In this document: positions 16,049 to 27,863 of the stretch, piece by piece
Layout of the letters: the number at the start of each line of letters is the position of its first letter
How positions within the stretch are numbered: position 1 is the stretch's first letter
From: Sphingobium sp. WTD-1
GTDB taxonomy: Bacteria; Pseudomonadota; Alphaproteobacteria; Sphingomonadales; Sphingomonadaceae
NCBI RefSeq assembly: GCF_030128825.1
Contig: NZ_CP119127.1
Coordinates: 2,356,001 to 2,420,000, forward strand
Direction: 5' to 3'
Length of the DNA stretch: 64,000 nt
Notes under the pieces: generated by a model
The model's input: only the letters and a program-made list of their open reading frames with translations
Database searches by the model: none
What the model was told of the DNA's origin: nothing
Program-made: the position numbers and the translations under genes

Positions 16049-18031
16049 TCAGTCGCCCCGGCGTTGCAGCGCATCGCGGAAGCCGCTGAGCCAGGTGCCG
16101 ACCCGCTGGATGGCGTCGCCGCCCTTGCCGAGCAGGCCGCGCAATTCCTCCTCCGCCCGATCAAGCGGTGCGCCGTCGGGCGCGGGCGGCAGGATATGGG
16201 CGAAATAGGTGCGGTCGAGCAGGCGACGAAGCAGCCGCTCGCCGATGAAGGGCTCGCCATTGTTGAGCGCGCGGGCGGCTTTCAGCAGATTGCGGATATC
16301 ATATTGGGTCGGGCTGAGGTCCGGCACGGCCTTGGGGATGTCGAGTAGCGTATAGACCGCGACCCGCGCGGTGCGGACCGAGCTTTCCATGGTGAAGACC
16401 ACGTCATTGTTGGTTTCCACGAACTGGCCGAGCAGGCCGAGATTGGTGCAGCCCTCCGGCACGATGCGGGGGCGGTCGCCGGCGGCGCGCGGCATGAATT
16501 CGGCGGTGATATAGGGCATCAACGCCAGGCGCACCTTGGTATTGGCGGCGACGGCGTCAATCTGGTCGGCGATGCCCAGATGATAGCAGAGTTCGGCCAA
16601 TATCTCCCGCCCGGTGCAGGCCGGCATCGGTTTCTTCACATGATTGCCGTCCTTGTCCATCAGCAGGGCATAGACCCACAGCACCAGCACATCGCCGGGC
16701 TGGTCGGGGAAATGGGGCTGGCGGTTGCAGGTGAAGCTCATCACCCAATTGCTGTCGGTGAAGGTGATGACCCCGCCGGTGACGGTGCGGCCCGAATAGG
16801 GATCATTGACGGACAATTGCTTCAGGCGATCGACCAGCGGCGATGGCTTGCAGGTGAGCGTCGCCGATTCCCAGGTGGAACGGTCCGCATCGCCATAGAA
16901 TTTTTCGGGCCGGCCGAAGACCGGCGACTTGGCGGCGAGATTCTTCCACAGCGTCCAGTCGCTGTCGGGGCCGGGATCGGCCTTGCCCCGTTCCAGCACC
17001 GGCGCATGGTCCATGTCGCCATAGGCCGTCCCCTCGGTGATCGATCCGGTGAGGGCGAAGACCAGATCGCGGGGGCCGATGGCGATGCTGTCTTCCCGGC
17101 CGCCGATGCGGCAGAGCAGGTCGGTGACGGTGCGCCGGTCGCCCTCCAGGCGCATGCGCATGTCGCGCACCTGGGTGTCGAAGCGGATCTGCACGCCCTT
17201 GTCGCGCAAGAGCTTGCTGAGCGGGCGGACGAAGCTGTCAAACTGGTTATATTTGGGGAAGACCAGCGCCGACATGTCGTGCAGCCCGTCGAGCGCATCG
17301 AGGAAGCGGTGCATGTAGAGCTTCATTTCCAACAGGCTCTGCCAGTTCTGGAAGGCGAACATGGAGCGCCAGAGGAACCAGAAATTGCTCTGGAGGAAGC
17401 CTCTGGAGAAATAATCCTCGATCGTCAGGTCATCCAGATCCTCCTTGCGCTTGAGCAGCAGGCGAATGAGTTCCCATTGCTGGGCGCGGGTAAGGCCGAG
17501 GGTCGAGAAGTCGCGTATCTCGCCCTGCCGGTGCATGAGCCGGGCCTTCGACCAGTTTGGGTCATTGTCGTTGACCATCCGATATTCGTCGAGGACGCTG
17601 AACCCTTCGGGCAGTTCGAGCGCGGGCACGTCCTGGAACATGTCCCACAGATTATCGTAGTTCCAGTTCATCTCGCGCCCGCCGCGGATGATATAGCCGT
17701 CCTGCGCATTGCCCGCGCCATCGAGCGAGCCGCCCTCGATATGGAGATTTTCGAGGATCATGATGTTGGCCGGCGGCATATGCGCGTCGCGGATCAGATA
17801 ATAAGCGGCGGCAAGGCCAGCGATGCCGCCGCCGATGATATAGGCCTTGCGCGTGTCGATGCCGTCCGTGGGCAGGGGCCGATTGCGCTGATAGGCGGCG
17901 ACCATGTCGGGCGGGGGAAGCGTGTTGGCGGCGCTGTTTTCCCAAAAGGCGCCGGCTGCGTCCGGTTCGTGGACGAATCCCTCGGGGGCGGTGCGGGGAA
18001 TATCGAAACCCGGTATCGGCGATGACGTCAT
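16049..18031 (-). CDS. ohyA: Oleate hydratase (FAD-dependent)
   Basis: 660 residues; converts oleate and related cis-9 fatty acids to 10-hydroxy fatty acids. The FAD/Rossmann motif is [17 protein letters not shown] (about 64-80). Family hallmarks follow: [80 protein letters not shown]. The start at 18031 is fixed by an AAGGAG ribosome site 9 bases upstream; earlier in-frame codons are ignored. Monocistronic between ftsH and guaB. Family members are associated with detoxifying unsaturated fatty acids; that role here is inferred. Confidence 0.93.
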   Translation of the reverse strand: MTSSPIPGFDIPRTAPEGFVHEPDAAGAFWENSAANTLPPPDMVAAYQRNRPLPTDGIDTRKAYIIGGGIAGLAAAYYLIRDAHMPPANIMILENLHIEGGSLDGAGNAQDGYIIRGGREMNWNYDNLWDMFQDVPALELPEGFSVLDEYRMVNDNDPNWSKARLMHRQGEIRDFSTLGLTRAQQWELIRLLLKRKEDLDDLTIEDYFSRGFLQSNFWFLWRSMFAFQNWQSLLEMKLYMHRFLDALDGLHDMSALVFPKYNQFDSFVRPLSKLLRDKGVQIRFDTQVRDMRMRLEGDRRTVTDLLCRIGGREDSIAIGPRDLVFALTGSITEGTAYGDMDHAPVLERGKADPGPDSDWTLWKNLAAKSPVFGRPEKFYGDADRSTWESATLTCKPSPLVDRLKQLSVNDPYSGRTVTGGVITFTDSNWVMSFTCNRQPHFPDQPGDVLVLWVYALLMDKDGNHVKKPMPACTGREILAELCYHLGIADQIDAVAANTKVRLALMPYITAEFMPRAAGDRPRIVPEGCTNLGLLGQFVETNNDVVFTMESSVRTARVAVYTLLDIPKAVPDLSPTQYDIRNLLKAARALNNGEPFIGERLLRRLLDRTYFAHILPPAPDGAPLDRAEEELRGLLGKGGDAIQRVGTWLSGFRDALQRRGD

Positions 18032-18236
18032 CTTTGCCGTCTCCTTGGCTCTGGCCGTGGGCAGGATCACAGGGGGAAGCTTTGGTCGGGGGCCGGTCTA
18101 GCAGCCGGGGGGCGGGCTGGGCACCGCGTAAATACCCTGAGACAAGGCAGAAACTTGTCGAGACGAGGATATCGCTTCCGGGGATGGCCGGCTGATTGCA
18201 CGGGCAGCGGGGGCTGTTGCGCAGAAGCAGCAATAA

Positions 18237-19808
<1,572 letters not shown>

Positions 19809-19819
19809 CCCATTTCATT

Positions 19820-19915
19820 CCCCTCCCTTTGAAGGGAGGGGTAGGGGTGGGTAGCGAGCGGAGCGAGTCTCCTGCGGAGGCACCCACCCCCAAGCCCCTC
19901 CCTGGAAGGGAGGGG
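19820..19915. repeat. Double-hairpin REP-like palindrome
   Basis: Left hairpin cccctccctt-tg-aagggagggg (19820-19841), right hairpin cccctccct...agggagggg (19895-19915). Between them, taggggtgggt and acccaccccca are also complementary, so the whole 96 bases is one imperfect palindrome centred on a tagcgagcggagcgagtc segment. It fills the guaB-rsmB gap and resembles palindromes widely dispersed in sphingomonad genomes (from memory). It may end guaB transcription. Confidence 0.7.
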
Positions 19916-19925
19916 GAAGGTATAC

Positions 19926-21101
19926 ATGACTCCATCCGCCCGTATCCAAGCCGCGATCGACCTGCTGGACGCGATCATTGCCGCCGCCCGTGATGGCGGG
20001 CCGGCGGCGGACACGCTGATCGCGCGCTATTTCAAGGAACGGCGCTATGCCGGGTCGCGCGATCGCCGCGCGGTGCGCGACCATGTCTATGATGCGATCC
20101 GCCGCGTTGCCGATCGGCCCGAAACCGGCCGCGCGGCGATGATCGGCCTGGTTGAGGCGCAGCCGGAACTGGCCGCGCTGTTCGACGGATCGGCCCACGC
20201 ACCGCTGCCGATCGAGCCGGGCGAAGCAGGCGCGGCGGCTGGCGCGGTGCCGGGCTGGTTGCAACCCTTGCTGGCCGCACCGGTGGAGCAGGATGCGTTG
20301 CTGGGCCGCGCGCCGGTGGACCTGCGTGTCAATCGACTGAAGGCGACGCCCGCACAAGTGGCGCCCGAATTGCCGGACGCGAAGCCGATCGCCGGCATGG
20401 CTGACGCGCTGCGCCTGCCCGAAGGCTATCCGGTCGAGCAGAGCGAGGCGTGGAAGCGCGGCGCGGTCGAGGTGCAGGATGCCGGTAGCCAGCTGATTTC
20501 CGCGGCATGCGGGGCGCAGGCCGGGCAGACGGTGATCGACCTGTGCGCAGGGGCGGGCGGCAAGACGCTGGCGCTGGCTGCGGCGATGGGCGGCAAGGGC
20601 CGGCTGATCGCCGCCGACACGATCCGCAACCGGATCGACCGGCTGGCGCCGCGTGCCGAACGGGCCGGCGTGACCTGTATCGAGAGGCTGTTGCTGGACC
20701 AGGGGCATGAGGCGCGCGCGCTGGCGCCGCTGACTGGGCAGGCGGACATCGTGCTGGTCGACGCGCCCTGTTCGGGCACCGGCACCTGGCGTCGCAATCC
20801 CGAAGCGCGCTGGCGCCTGACCCAGGCGCGGCTCGACCGGCTGGTGTCGGAACAGGCCCGGATCCTGGATTTCGCCGCGCCCTTGCTGGCGCCCGGCGGT
20901 CTGCTGGTCTATGCTACCTGCGCATTGACCGACAGAGAGGGGCGGGATCAGGTGGATGCGTTTCTGGCGCGTCAGGCCGGCTGGAGTGCCGAGCCGATCG
21001 AAGCGGATATGGGCCGCGCCCATGGCCATGGGCTGCTGCTGACGCCCGGCCATGACGGCACCGATGGCTTCTACTTCGCCCGGCTGCGGAGGACCGCCTG
21101 A
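19926..21101 (+). CDS. rsmB: 16S rRNA m5C methyltransferase, RsmB family
   Basis: 391 residues. The N-terminal NusB-like domain (about 1-115, [20 protein letters not shown]) is followed by a SAM methyltransferase. Motif I is [17 protein letters not shown], motif [17 protein letters not shown] (Cys282), motif [15 protein letters not shown] (Cys332). Two-cysteine chemistry is typical for RNA m5C methylases. Assignment as RsmB (C967 in E. coli numbering) rests on the NusB-like domain; other RsmB/NOP enzymes are possible. Confidence 0.88.
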   Translation: MTPSARIQAAIDLLDAIIAAARDGGPAADTLIARYFKERRYAGSRDRRAVRDHVYDAIRRVADRPETGRAAMIGLVEAQPELAALFDGSAHAPLPIEPGEAGAAAGAVPGWLQPLLAAPVEQDALLGRAPVDLRVNRLKATPAQVAPELPDAKPIAGMADALRLPEGYPVEQSEAWKRGAVEVQDAGSQLISAACGAQAGQTVIDLCAGAGGKTLALAAAMGGKGRLIAADTIRNRIDRLAPRAERAGVTCIERLLLDQGHEARALAPLTGQADIVLVDAPCSGTGTWRRNPEARWRLTQARLDRLVSEQARILDFAAPLLAPGGLLVYATCALTDREGRDQVDAFLARQAGWSAEPIEADMGRAHGHGLLLTPGHDGTDGFYFARLRRTA

Positions 21102-21193
21102 AACAGACCATGGACAAGCGCGCGCAAAATAGCGACACTTGCCCTTCGGTCTGCGGGCCTGAGTCAATGCCTGAAACATGGCTGGAGATTTTG

Positions 21194-21712
21194 ATGCGTT
21201 TCACCCCGGCCTCGATTGCCCTTGCCGTCCTTCTGACCACCGTTTCCAGCGTGGGCCTGACCCAGCGCCCCGATACCCAGATCGAACCGCGGTCGATCGA
21301 ATGGCAGAAGGCAGGCGAGGCGGCGCGCAAGGCGGGCAATCTGACCGGTGCCACCGATGCGCTGGAAAGCGCGCTGGCGGTCGATCCGCGCAACCGCGCG
21401 GCCTATATCGAACTCGCTGAAGTGGCGCGGGCGCAGGGGCTGCAGGGCAAGGCCATCCGCCTTTACAAGGAAGCGCTGCTGCTTGATCCGACCGACGTGA
21501 CCGCGATCGCCGGCCAGGGTGAGGCGATGGTCGAGAAGGGCGCGATCGCCAAGGCCAAGGAAAATCTCGCCCAGGCACAGAGCCTGTGCAAGGGCAGCTG
21601 CCCCGAGGTCGCGCAGCTCAACGCCGCGATCCAGAAGGGACCGCCGGCGGTGGCGATGACCAGCAAGGAAGCGGTGCCCGGCGCCAAGGCAAACAGCACC
21701 GATAATCCGTAA
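21194..21712 (+). CDS. Secreted tetratricopeptide-repeat protein
   Basis: 172 residues from ATG 21194, which has GGAG upstream and gives a clean signal peptide ([24 protein letters not shown]). TPR-like helices: [85 protein letters not shown], each typical in length. Two Cys (CKGSC) follow. Function unknown; TPRs usually scaffold protein contacts, here in the periplasm. Its stop almost touches that of the convergent GNAT gene. Confidence 0.75.
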   Translation: MRFTPASIALAVLLTTVSSVGLTQRPDTQIEPRSIEWQKAGEAARKAGNLTGATDALESALAVDPRNRAAYIELAEVARAQGLQGKAIRLYKEALLLDPTDVTAIAGQGEAMVEKGAIAKAKENLAQAQSLCKGSCPEVAQLNAAIQKGPPAVAMTSKEAVPGAKANSTDNP

Positions 21713-21713
21713 T

Positions 21714-22214
21714 CTATCCGGCCTTCGCCGGTTCGATCTTTCGTTCGTAGAAGCGCGTGTCGACCGCCATCCTGGGGAAGTCGGGCGGCAGGTCGTCGGC
21801 GTCGACCAGCGCGAAGCCATTCTTCTCGTAGAAGCGATGCGCCGCCAGGAAGCGGGCGGTGGTGCCGAGATAGATTTGGGCCAGGCCGCGGTCGGCCGCC
21901 GCGTCGAGCAGATGGTCGAGCAGCGCCCGGGCGACGCCGGCGGCGCGGCCGCGATGGCTGGACGCCACGAACATCTTGCGCAGCGCGCCCTGACCCCGGC
22001 CGATATCCTTGAGCGCGATCGTGCCGACGATCCGGCCGTCCTCCTCCGCGACCCAGAAACCGCCGACGCCGGGCAGGTAGAAGCCGGCTATGTCGGTCAG
22101 GTCCGGCTGGTCCGCTGCGGTGATGGCGATGCCATATTCGTCGCGCTGTATGCCCAGGATCAGGTCGAGAATGCCCGGCTGGTCGGCGGGGGCGAAGGGG
22201 CGGATCAGGGGCAA
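21714..22214 (-). CDS. GNAT-family N-acetyltransferase
   Basis: 166 residues from a TTG start with AGGA about 11 bases upstream. GNAT core: LIRPFAPADQPGILDLI, FWVAEEDGRIVGTIALKDI, ALRKMFVASSHRGRAAGVARALLDHLL (motif A, acetyl-CoA pyrophosphate loop R-G-R-x-x-G-V/A), YLGTTARFLAAHRFYEKNGF. Substrate unknown. Confidence 0.85.
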   Translation of the reverse strand: MPLIRPFAPADQPGILDLILGIQRDEYGIAITAADQPDLTDIAGFYLPGVGGFWVAEEDGRIVGTIALKDIGRGQGALRKMFVASSHRGRAAGVARALLDHLLDAAADRGLAQIYLGTTARFLAAHRFYEKNGFALVDADDLPPDFPRMAVDTRFYERKIEPAKAG

Positions 22215-22289
22215 GGGGCTGGGCTTCCTGGCAGCGGTTCGGAATGATCGATGCGGACGGAAACGAACGACCGCGCCGAAAGCCGCCGG

Positions 22290-22940
22290 TCAGTTGCTGG
22301 CGTTGGCGGCCGGTGCGGGCGTGGCCGTGGCGCTCGCTCCCTCCGGAGTCTGGCCCTCCGGCGTCTGGGCCTTGGGCGCGAAGATGCGCAGGCTGTCGAG
22401 CAGGGCCTGCGCGATCGGCTGATATTGTTCGCTCAGCATTTCGGGATAGACGAAGGTGGCGGTGACGATCGCGCCGTCAGGCTGTTTCAGCAGGCGCAGC
22501 GCGACATTATTGCCTTCGCCGTCATTGGCGGTGCCGCGATATTCATTCTCGCCGATGAAATCGCCATCCACGCCCTCGGCGCCGTCGGACAGCGCCTCGA
22601 CAATCTGCTGCAGCGTCTGGTCATTGTCATTCTTCTGCCAGAAGACGCGGACGTCGGCCCCCGCGCCGGGATCCTGATAGACGACGCCATCGGCATTGCT
22701 GGCTTCACCATCCTTCATCCAGCCTTCGGGCATGGTGACGGAATAGCCATGGTCGATATTCACATAGTTGCGGCTGTCGCCGGCATCATCCTTCTGCGCG
22801 TTGGCCAGCGCATTGGCAGCGGCCGCATTGGCGGCGGCGGCCAGTTCCTCCTGGCTCGGCATGTCCGCGACCGGTTCGGCGCGGCCACAGGCGACCAGCA
22901 GCAGGAGGGGGGAGCAGGCGGCGAGGAGGGGCGCTTTCAT
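22290..22940 (-). CDS. Hypothetical lipoprotein
   Basis: 216 residues from the ATG at 22940, which gives a lipoprotein signal MKAPLLAACSPLLLLVACGR with lipobox LVAC. An Ala/Asn-rich helix (EELAAAANAAAANALANA) precedes a folded region (NYVNIDHGYSVTMPEGWMKD...VRVFWQKNDNDQTLQQIVEA...YRGTANDGEGNNVALRLL). This reads like the small beta domains of periplasmic proteins of the PsbP/DUF type, but no family is certain. The tail is Ala/Pro-rich. Single gene, no clear partner. Confidence 0.65.
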   Translation of the reverse strand: MKAPLLAACSPLLLLVACGRAEPVADMPSQEELAAAANAAAANALANAQKDDAGDSRNYVNIDHGYSVTMPEGWMKDGEASNADGVVYQDPGAGADVRVFWQKNDNDQTLQQIVEALSDGAEGVDGDFIGENEYRGTANDGEGNNVALRLLKQPDGAIVTATFVYPEMLSEQYQPIAQALLDSLRIFAPKAQTPEGQTPEGASATATPAPAANASN

Positions 22941-23034
22941 GCCCCGTTCAAAAGCATAGGCGCGGGGATAATTCAACGCCGTAGCGGAACCCCCGCGACA
23001 ATATGCCCCAGCCGCAGGGCGCCCGGTCCCGCGA

Positions 23035-24471
23035 TCAGGCGGCGTTGTCGATGCCGAGTTCTGCTAGCTTGCGATAGAGGGTCGAACGGCCGATCCCCAG
23101 CCGGCGGGCGACTTCGGTCATGCGGCCGCGATAATGGCCGATGGCAAGGCGGATGACGTCGGCTTCGATCTCGGCCAGCGGACGGACATGGCCGTCGCCT
23201 TCGAACAGGGTGATGCCGGCCGCTTCGCGCGGCGGCGTGGCGGCAACGCGCTGGCGCGGGCCGCCGGCGCCGCGCGACAGGATATGGGCGGCGACCTGCG
23301 GGAAGTCATGCGGGGTCAGCGCATCGCCCTCGCACAGCACGGCGGCGCGGAACAGGGCGTTCTGGAGCTGGCGGACATTGCCCGGCCAGTCATGCTGCAT
23401 CAGCAGCGCCAGCGCATCGTCGGTGAGGCCGAGGCCCCGCAGGCCCGGCTGGGTCGCGATGCGGGCGAGGAGATGGCGGCAGAGGGCGGGAATGTCGCCC
23501 ATACGCTCCCGCAATGGGGGCACGGTTAACTGGACGACGTTCAGGCGATAATAGAGATCCTCGCGGAAGCGCCCGGCCTCGATCTCTTCGCTGAGTTTCT
23601 TGTTGGTGGCGGCGATGACGCGGACATCGACATGGACGGGGCGACGGGCGCCGATCGGCTGAACCTCGCCATCCTGGAGCACGCGCAGCAGCTTGACCTG
23701 CGCGTCGAGCGGCATTTCACTGACTTCGTCGAGGAAGATGGTGCCCATGTCGGCCGACAGGAATTTGCCGACATGGCGGTCGAAGGCGCCGGTGAAGGCG
23801 CCGCGTTCATGACCGAACAGTTCTGATTCGACGAGGTTGGCGGGGATCGCGCCGCAATTGACGGTCACCATCGCCTGCTTGTGACGCGGCGAGGCGGCGT
23901 GGATGGCGCGGGCGACGACATCCTTGCCGACACCGCTTTCGCCCTCGATCAGCACCGGCACGCGGGCGCGCGCAGCCTTGGCCGCGATGGCCAGGGCGGT
24001 GCGGAACTGGGGCGCGGCGCCAACGACATCCTCGAACGCCAGCGGGGCGCTGATCTTCTCGGTGAGCGGGCGCAGTTCGCCGCGCACATTGCCCTCCAGC
24101 GTCGCGTTAAGCGCGGCGAGCAGCCGTTCGGGTGCGATCGGCTTGGAGAGGTAATCGGTGGCGCCGGCGCGCATCGCCTGGACCGCGACGGCGACGCTGT
24201 TATGCGCCGTCAGCACCAGGATCGGCAGGGCGGGGCGCTGCGCATGGATGTCGCCGATCAGGTCGGCCGGATCGAAATCCGGACTCCATTGATCGATCAG
24301 GACCGCGTCGAGCTGCATGCCGTCCTGCGTGCCCAGCGTCGCCAGGGCGGTTTCGGCATCGCTGGCGAAGATGGTCCGCCATCCCGCGCGCGCGGCCAGC
24401 GCGGACACCAGCCGGCGCTGCGCGGGCTCGTCGTCGATCAACATCAGCAAGGGAACGCCTTCGCGAACCAT
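23035..24471 (-). CDS. Sigma-54-dependent NtrC-type response regulator
   Basis: 478 residues. The receiver domain has the acidic pair Asp13-Asp14, phospho-acceptor Asp60 (VLIDQWSP), Thr88 and Lys110 (LSKP). The AAA+ domain has Walker A GESGVGKD (177-184), the sigma-54 contact loop GAFTGA (224-229, intact), IFLDEVSEM and [13 protein letters not shown]. The C-terminal Fis-type HTH is [20 protein letters not shown]. No histidine kinase lies alongside, so it is an orphan here. A near-palindrome ttgtgcaa lies 12-19 bases upstream of its start. Confidence 0.92.
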   Translation of the reverse strand: MVREGVPLLMLIDDEPAQRRLVSALAARAGWRTIFASDAETALATLGTQDGMQLDAVLIDQWSPDFDPADLIGDIHAQRPALPILVLTAHNSVAVAVQAMRAGATDYLSKPIAPERLLAALNATLEGNVRGELRPLTEKISAPLAFEDVVGAAPQFRTALAIAAKAARARVPVLIEGESGVGKDVVARAIHAASPRHKQAMVTVNCGAIPANLVESELFGHERGAFTGAFDRHVGKFLSADMGTIFLDEVSEMPLDAQVKLLRVLQDGEVQPIGARRPVHVDVRVIAATNKKLSEEIEAGRFREDLYYRLNVVQLTVPPLRERMGDIPALCRHLLARIATQPGLRGLGLTDDALALLMQHDWPGNVRQLQNALFRAAVLCEGDALTPHDFPQVAAHILSRGAGGPRQRVAATPPREAAGITLFEGDGHVRPLAEIEADVIRLAIGHYRGRMTEVARRLGIGRSTLYRKLAELGIDNAA

Positions 24472-24482
24472 CTGGACCCCTC

Positions 24483-24600
24483 TTGTGCAAACAGGAGGGC
24501 ATCCTAGGCACCGGGGGTAAAAGCGCCCTTAACCTGTAAAGATTTTCTTGTGCCCCTACGGCTTGAGGGGGGTGGGGGGACAGGATAAGAGGTTGCACAA
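24483..24600. promoter_or_regulatory. Divergent region with paired ttgtgcaa/ttgcacaa elements
   Basis: ttgtgcaa at 24483-24490 and its reverse complement ttgcacaa at 24593-24600 bracket the divergent promoter region between the response regulator and the oxidase subunit gene. Each element is nearly palindromic itself. They may be operators for a dimeric regulator; no match to a known consensus is claimed. Confidence 0.35.
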
Positions 24601-24625
24601 CGATGTAATAACTAGGGGAACGGAT

Positions 24626-24751
24626 ATGGCTTCTGACGGGAATATCAAGAGCGCAACCCAGACCTATGAAGGGTTTGTCGGCTTCGTGAAGTGGGGCACC
24701 ATTGCCTGCCTCATCGTCGCCGCGATTGTCGTGCTGCTGATCTCCAGCTGA
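24626..24751 (+). CDS. aa3-type cytochrome c oxidase subunit IV
   Basis: A 41-residue protein. The N-terminus MASDGNIKSATQTYEGFVG is polar and soluble; a single C-terminal helix follows (FVKWGTIACLIVAAIVVLLI). This is the pattern of the bacterial aa3 oxidase subunit IV family, small one-helix subunits. AGGGGAA precedes ATG 24626. The other oxidase subunits are not in the window; adjacency to pnt genes is common in related genomes (from memory). Confidence 0.85.
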   Translation: MASDGNIKSATQTYEGFVGFVKWGTIACLIVAAIVVLLISS

Positions 24752-24787
24752 GCCATGTCGACGCTATAGGAGGGGGATGCTGATATA

Positions 24788-25909
24788 ATGAAAATCGCGA
24801 TATTGAAGGAACAGGCTGCGGGCGAACGGCGCGTGGCCGGTACGCCCGAGACCGTGAAGAAATTCATCGCGCTGGGCGCGAGCGTGGCTGTCGAGGCCGG
24901 CGCGGGCGCGACGGCGTCGATTGCCGACGAAGCCTATGTTACGGCCGGTGCCAGCGTTGGCGATCGTGCCGCGACGCTGGCGGGTGCCGATATCCTGCTG
25001 GGCGTGCAAGGCCCCGATCCGGCCAGCCTTGGCGGCGCTGCGGCGGGGGCGTGGATCGTCGCGGGCCTCAACCCGTTCGGCGAGCGGGCGCGGGTCGATG
25101 CCTATGCCGCCGCCGGCTATGAGGCGCTGGCGATGGAATTCATGCCGCGCATCACCCGTGCGCAATCGATGGACATCTTGTCGTCCCAGTCGAACCTGTC
25201 GGGATACAAGGCGGTGCTGGACGCGGCGGCCGAATATGACCGCGCCTTTCCGATGATGATGACCGCGGCGGGCACCGTGTCGGCGGCCAAATGCTTCGTC
25301 ATGGGCGTGGGCGTGGCCGGCCTTCAGGCGATCGCCACGGCGCGGCGGCTGGGTGCGCAGGTGAGCGCCACCGACGTGCGCGCCGCGACCAAGGAGCAGA
25401 TTGAATCGCTCGGCGCCAAGGCGATCTTCGTGGAGAAGGTGGCCGGCATCGAGGGTGAAGGCACCGGTGGCTATGCCACAGAAATGTCAGACGAATATAA
25501 GGCTGCCCAGGCCGAGCTGGTCTCGTCGCACATCGCCAAGCAGGACATCGTCATCACGACGGCGCTGATCCCCGGCCGGCCTGCGCCGCGCCTGATCAGC
25601 GACGCGCAGATCGCATCGATGAAGCCGGGCAGCGTGATCGTCGACCTGGCCGTCGAGCAGGGCGGCAATGTCGAGGGCGCGGTCGCCGGCGAAGTGGTCG
25701 TGCGCCACGGCGTCAAGATCGTGGGCCATCGCAACGTGCCCAGCCGCCTGGCCGCCGACACCTCCGCCCTGTTCTCGCGCAACCTCTATAATTTCCTGTC
25801 CGCCTTCTGGGACAAGGACAAGAATGCGCCGGTGCTGGACGAGGAAATCGGCAACGCGATCCGCCTGACCCAGGGGGGCAAGGTCGTCAACGAACGACTG
25901 CTGGGCTGA
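24788..25909 (+). CDS. pntAA: NAD(P) transhydrogenase subunit alpha part 1 (PntAA)
   Basis: 373 residues; the soluble NAD(H)-binding domain I of the proton-pumping transhydrogenase. Motifs: MKIAILKEQAAGERRVAGTP, YEALAMEFMPRITRAQSMD, SSQSNLSGYKAVLDAA, the nucleotide-binding VMGVGVAGLQAIATARRLGA, TTALIPGRPAPRLIS and GSVIVDLAVEQGGN. A TAGGAGGGGG ribosome site lies upstream. The split alpha subunit (three-gene pnt) is normal in alphaproteobacteria. Confidence 0.95.
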   Translation: MKIAILKEQAAGERRVAGTPETVKKFIALGASVAVEAGAGATASIADEAYVTAGASVGDRAATLAGADILLGVQGPDPASLGGAAAGAWIVAGLNPFGERARVDAYAAAGYEALAMEFMPRITRAQSMDILSSQSNLSGYKAVLDAAAEYDRAFPMMMTAAGTVSAAKCFVMGVGVAGLQAIATARRLGAQVSATDVRAATKEQIESLGAKAIFVEKVAGIEGEGTGGYATEMSDEYKAAQAELVSSHIAKQDIVITTALIPGRPAPRLISDAQIASMKPGSVIVDLAVEQGGNVEGAVAGEVVVRHGVKIVGHRNVPSRLAADTSALFSRNLYNFLSAFWDKDKNAPVLDEEIGNAIRLTQGGKVVNERLLG

Positions 25910-26003
25910 ACGCATATCGCTGCGCGCTTTCGGTTTCAGGCCGGGCGCGAATGGCGCAGACGCTTCGCGAGCAATGCTCCGGGGCGAACAGGGAGTAGGA
26001 ACG

Positions 26004-26288
26004 ATGGACTTCATTGCCATCCTGTCGATTTTCGTGCTGGCGTGCTTCGTCGGCTATTATGTGGTCTGGTCGGTGACGCCGGCGCTGCACACGCCGCTGA
26101 TGGCGGTCACCAATGCCATTTCGTCGGTCATCATCGTCGGCGCTCTGGTCGCGTCGGCGGAGGCCGGTAGCCTGGCGGCCAAGCTGCTGGGTCTGGTCGC
26201 GGTGGTCTTTGCATCGGTGAATATCTTCGGCGGCTTTGCCGTGACCGAACGCATGCTGGCCATGTACAAGAAGAAGGAGCGCAAGTGA
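26004..26288 (+). CDS. pntAB: NAD(P) transhydrogenase subunit alpha part 2 (PntAB)
   Basis: 94 residues from ATG 26004 (GGGAGTAGGA ribosome site). About three membrane helices: IAILSIFVLACFVGYYVVWSV, LMAVTNAISSVIIVGALVASA, LLGLVAVVFASVNIFGGFAV, and a basic tail YKKKERK. It forms part of the proton channel with PntB. Its TGA overlaps the pntB ATG. Confidence 0.93.
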   Translation: MDFIAILSIFVLACFVGYYVVWSVTPALHTPLMAVTNAISSVIIVGALVASAEAGSLAAKLLGLVAVVFASVNIFGGFAVTERMLAMYKKKERK

Positions 26289-27709
26289 TGCACGAGCTTG
26301 CGCCCGTTTCGCCCTTCGTCGCCTTGGCCTATCTGGTTTCCGGCGTCCTCTTCATCCTGGCGCTGCGCGGCCTGTCGAGCCCGTCGACCAGCCGTCGCGG
26401 CAACCGCATGGGCATGGTCGGCATGGCAATCGCCGTGGTCACGACCCTTTATACCCATGACGTGCTGAGCCTGCCCGAAATCCTGGGCGCGATCGCCATC
26501 GGCGGCGGCATCGGCTTCATCATCGCCCGTCGCATCGAGATGACGGCGATGCCGCAGCTGGTTGCGGCCTTCCACTCGCTGGTCGGCCTGGCCGCCGTGC
26601 TGGTCGGCGCGGCCGCCTATCTCAATCCCGGCGCGTTCGGCATTCTCGATCCGCTGACGAACGAGATCCACAATGCCAGCCGCATCGAAATGGGGCTGGG
26701 CGTCGCGATCGGCGCGATCACCTTCTCGGGTTCGGTCATCGCCTTCCTGAAATTGAACGGCAACATGTCGGGCAAGCCGATCATGCTGCCGGGCCGCCAT
26801 GTCATCAATCTGGCGACGCTGGCGGCGATCCTGGGCCTGATCGCCTATTTCGTGACCGACCAGTCGCCCTGGATCTTCTGGACCGTGACGGCGCTGAGCT
26901 TCGTCATCGGCTTCCTGCTGATCATCCCGATCGGCGGCGCGGACATGCCGGTCGTGGTGTCGATGCTGAACAGCTATTCGGGCTGGGCCGCAGCGGCGAT
27001 GGGCTTCACCCTGGGCAATACGGCGATGATCATCACCGGCGCGCTGGTGGGCAGCTCCGGCGCGATCCTGTCCTACATCATGTGCAAGGCGATGAACCGC
27101 AGCTTCATCAGCGTGATCGCCGGCGGCTTCGGCGCGGAAGCCGGCCCGTCGGGTGGCGGCGCGGCGGCGGTCGACCGTCCCTACAAGCGCGGCAGCGCCG
27201 AGGACGCGGCCTTCCTGATGAGCCAGGCGGACAATGTCATCATCGTGCCGGGTTACGGCATGGCGGTCAGCCAGGCGCAGCATGCGCTGCGCGAAATGGC
27301 CGACCTGCTGAAGAAGGAAGGCGTGAACGTCAAATATGCGATCCATCCGGTCGCAGGGCGCATGCCCGGCCATATGAACGTGCTGCTGGCCGAAGCGAAC
27401 GTCCCCTATGACGAGGTGTTCGAGCTGGAGGACATCAACAGCGAGTTCGGCCAGGCCGACGTCGCCTTCGTCATCGGCGCCAATGACGTGACCAATCCGG
27501 CGGCCAAGACGGACAAGACGTCGCCCATCTATGGCATGCCGATCCTGGACGTCGCCAACGCCAAGTCGGTGCTGTTCGTGAAGCGCTCCATGGGCGGGGC
27601 CGGCTATGCCGGCGTCGACAATGAGGTCTTCTACATGGACAACACGATGATGCTGCTGGCCGACGCCAAGAAGATGGTCGAGGAGATCGTCAAGGCGCTG
27701 GCCCACTAA
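26288..27709 (+). CDS. pntB: NAD(P) transhydrogenase subunit beta (PntB)
   Basis: 473 residues. About nine membrane helices (residues 10-265) precede the NADP(H)-binding domain III with VIIVPGYGMAVSQAQHALREM, YAIHPVAGRMPGHMNVLLAEA and DVAFVIGANDVTNPAA. It couples hydride transfer between NADH and NADP+ to proton movement, supplying NADPH. ATG 26288 is used in a TGATG overlap with pntAB, which implies translational coupling; GTG 26285 is an alternative. Confidence 0.95.
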   Translation: MHELAPVSPFVALAYLVSGVLFILALRGLSSPSTSRRGNRMGMVGMAIAVVTTLYTHDVLSLPEILGAIAIGGGIGFIIARRIEMTAMPQLVAAFHSLVGLAAVLVGAAAYLNPGAFGILDPLTNEIHNASRIEMGLGVAIGAITFSGSVIAFLKLNGNMSGKPIMLPGRHVINLATLAAILGLIAYFVTDQSPWIFWTVTALSFVIGFLLIIPIGGADMPVVVSMLNSYSGWAAAAMGFTLGNTAMIITGALVGSSGAILSYIMCKAMNRSFISVIAGGFGAEAGPSGGGAAAVDRPYKRGSAEDAAFLMSQADNVIIVPGYGMAVSQAQHALREMADLLKKEGVNVKYAIHPVAGRMPGHMNVLLAEANVPYDEVFELEDINSEFGQADVAFVIGANDVTNPAAKTDKTSPIYGMPILDVANAKSVLFVKRSMGGAGYAGVDNEVFYMDNTMMLLADAKKMVEEIVKALAH

Positions 27710-27717
27710 ACAAGCCG

Positions 27718-27760
27718 ATCCACCCGCGTCGGATCGCCCCGTCGACGGGGCGGGTGGATC
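27718..27760 (+). terminator. Hairpin after pntB
   Basis: gatccacccg (27718-27727) pairs with cgggtggatc (27751-27760), with a palindromic ccccgtcgacgggg inside the loop. The T-run is poor, so this may be a 3'-protecting or rho-assisted hairpin. Confidence 0.55.
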
Positions 27761-27863
27761 GTCCTGACTTGTCGAAGCCGGCATCTTTCGTAAAAGAAGG
27801 GCTGGGGCACCGACATGCCCGGCCCGCACGGGGCCGGACAGGCGCCCCCATATTGGGAGCGAC

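Noticed and set aside
24472..24625. A sigma-54 promoter between the NtrC-type gene and the oxidase subunit gene
   Set aside because: No TGGCAC-N5-TTGC match was found on either strand.
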